Shown here piece after piece: positions 5,690 through 6,186 of a stretch of DNA of 6,186 bases (position 1 is the first letter of the stretch; each line of letters starts with the position of its first letter). Under the pieces are notes generated by a model. It saw only the letters and a list, made by a program, of their open reading frames with translations, had not been told where the DNA came from and did not search any database. This stretch comes from Bauldia sp. (GTDB lineage Bacteria > Pseudomonadota > Alphaproteobacteria > Rhizobiales > Kaistiaceae): NCBI GenBank assembly GCA_020442095.1, contig JAGRKY010000243.1:1-6186 (forward strand), written 5' to 3'. Made by a program: the position numbers and the translations under genes.

Positions 5690-6186
5690 ATGGCGCACGT
5701 TTCCATCCGCAATCTCGGCATGAAATTCGGCCAGGTAGAGGTCCTGAAGTCCCTCGATCTCGATATCTCCGAGGGAGAATTTCTTGTCCTGCTCGGTCCG
5801 TCCGGTTGTGGCAAGTCGACCCTCCTCAATGCCATCGCCGGTCTGCTGGAGGTTGAAGGCGGGGGTATTTCGATCGCCGGCAGGGATGTCACCTGGCTCG
5901 AGCCGAAGGACCGCAACATCGGCATGGTGTTCCAGTCCTACGCGCTATATCCGCGGATGACCGCGCGCGGGAACCTCTCCTTCGGTCTCCGCATGGCCGG
6001 CGTCTCCAAAGCCGAGATAGCGACCCGGATCGCGGCAGCCGCCGAAGTTCTCCAGATTCAGTCCCTGCTCGATCGCCGTCCGGCCGAACTGTCCGGCGGC
6101 CAGCGCCAGCGGGTCGCGATCGGGCGGGCGCTTGTCCGCGACGTCGACGTATTCCTGTTCGACGAGCCGCTCTCCAATCTCGATGC
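5690..6186 (+). CDS. Sugar ABC transporter ATP-binding protein (MalK/UgpC-type), N-terminal part
   Basis: Cytoplasmic ATPase that powers the importer; cut by the right edge after 165 complete codons. All motifs expected so far are intact: Walker [10 protein letters not shown] (36-44), Q-loop [10 protein letters not shown] with Gln82, signature LSGGQRQR (134-141), Walker B VFLFDE (154-159) and D-loop SNLD (162-165). The wording FQSYALYP is typical of the MalK/UgpC/MsmX group of CUT1 ATPases, so a C-terminal OB-fold regulatory domain should follow outside the window, for a total near 350-370 residues. It starts 3 bp after permease 2 stops, with AAAGG at 5678-5682 as ribosome-binding site, so it is the fourth gene of the transporter operon. 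Such ATPases are often annotated ugpC from homology alone; glycerol-3-phosphate transport is not implied. Confidence 0.95.
   Translation, partial: MAHVSIRNLGMKFGQVEVLKSLDLDISEGEFLVLLGPSGCGKSTLLNAIAGLLEVEGGGISIAGRDVTWLEPKDRNIGMVFQSYALYPRMTARGNLSFGLRMAGVSKAEIATRIAAAAEVLQIQSLLDRRPAELSGGQRQRVAIGRALVRDVDVFLFDEPLSNLD

Noticed and set aside
1..6186. Search for CRISPR repeats, tRNA/rRNA, transposase genes, terminal inverted repeats or phage genes
   Set aside because: None seen: nearly all the sequence is explained by metabolic, regulatory and transport genes with short gaps, and no gap exceeds about 190 bases.

Overview
This GC-rich window reads as chromosome or large-replicon DNA from an alphaproteobacterium, most likely of the Rhizobiales. 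The basis is codon usage dominated by G/C third positions, the architecture of the sugar transporter, and a possible fragment of a rhizobial intergenic repeat. No RNA gene, insertion sequence, CRISPR array or phage gene was found.

Layout. On the minus strand, 1-671 holds the N-terminal 223 codons of an NAD-type aldehyde dehydrogenase; its catalytic half lies off the left edge. It diverges from a plus-strand GntR/FCD regulator (779-1471) across a 107-bp gap that contains an AT-rich island with a -10-like hexamer and a small inverted repeat. The next gap, 1472-1660, holds two hairpins, one of them terminator-like and nested inside a longer inverted repeat. It is followed by a complete classical short-chain dehydrogenase/reductase (1661-2449). 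A 125-bp gap with promoter- and operator-like sequence precedes a CUT1-type carbohydrate ABC importer: periplasmic binding protein (2575-3822), permease 1 (3885-4793), permease 2 (4790-5686) and the ATPase (5690 to beyond 6186). A strong hairpin separates the binding-protein gene from the permease genes. The two permease genes overlap by 4 bp, and the ATPase starts 3 bp after permease 2.

How it may work. The binding protein and permeases resemble the Gts-type glucose/mannose importer subfamily (recalled from family knowledge, not searched). With the SDR and the aldehyde dehydrogenase, the locus looks like a self-contained unit that imports a sugar or related polyol or sugar derivative and oxidises it (alcohol to carbonyl, aldehyde to acid). 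The FCD-type regulator probably senses a small carboxylate or sugar acid from that pathway. The substrate cannot be read from this sequence.

I see no exotic defence, mobile or RNA-guided system here. The points most worth a second look are the nested inverted repeats ahead of the SDR gene, the 7-bp inverted repeat flanking the likely promoter of the transporter, and the hairpin between the binding-protein and permease genes.
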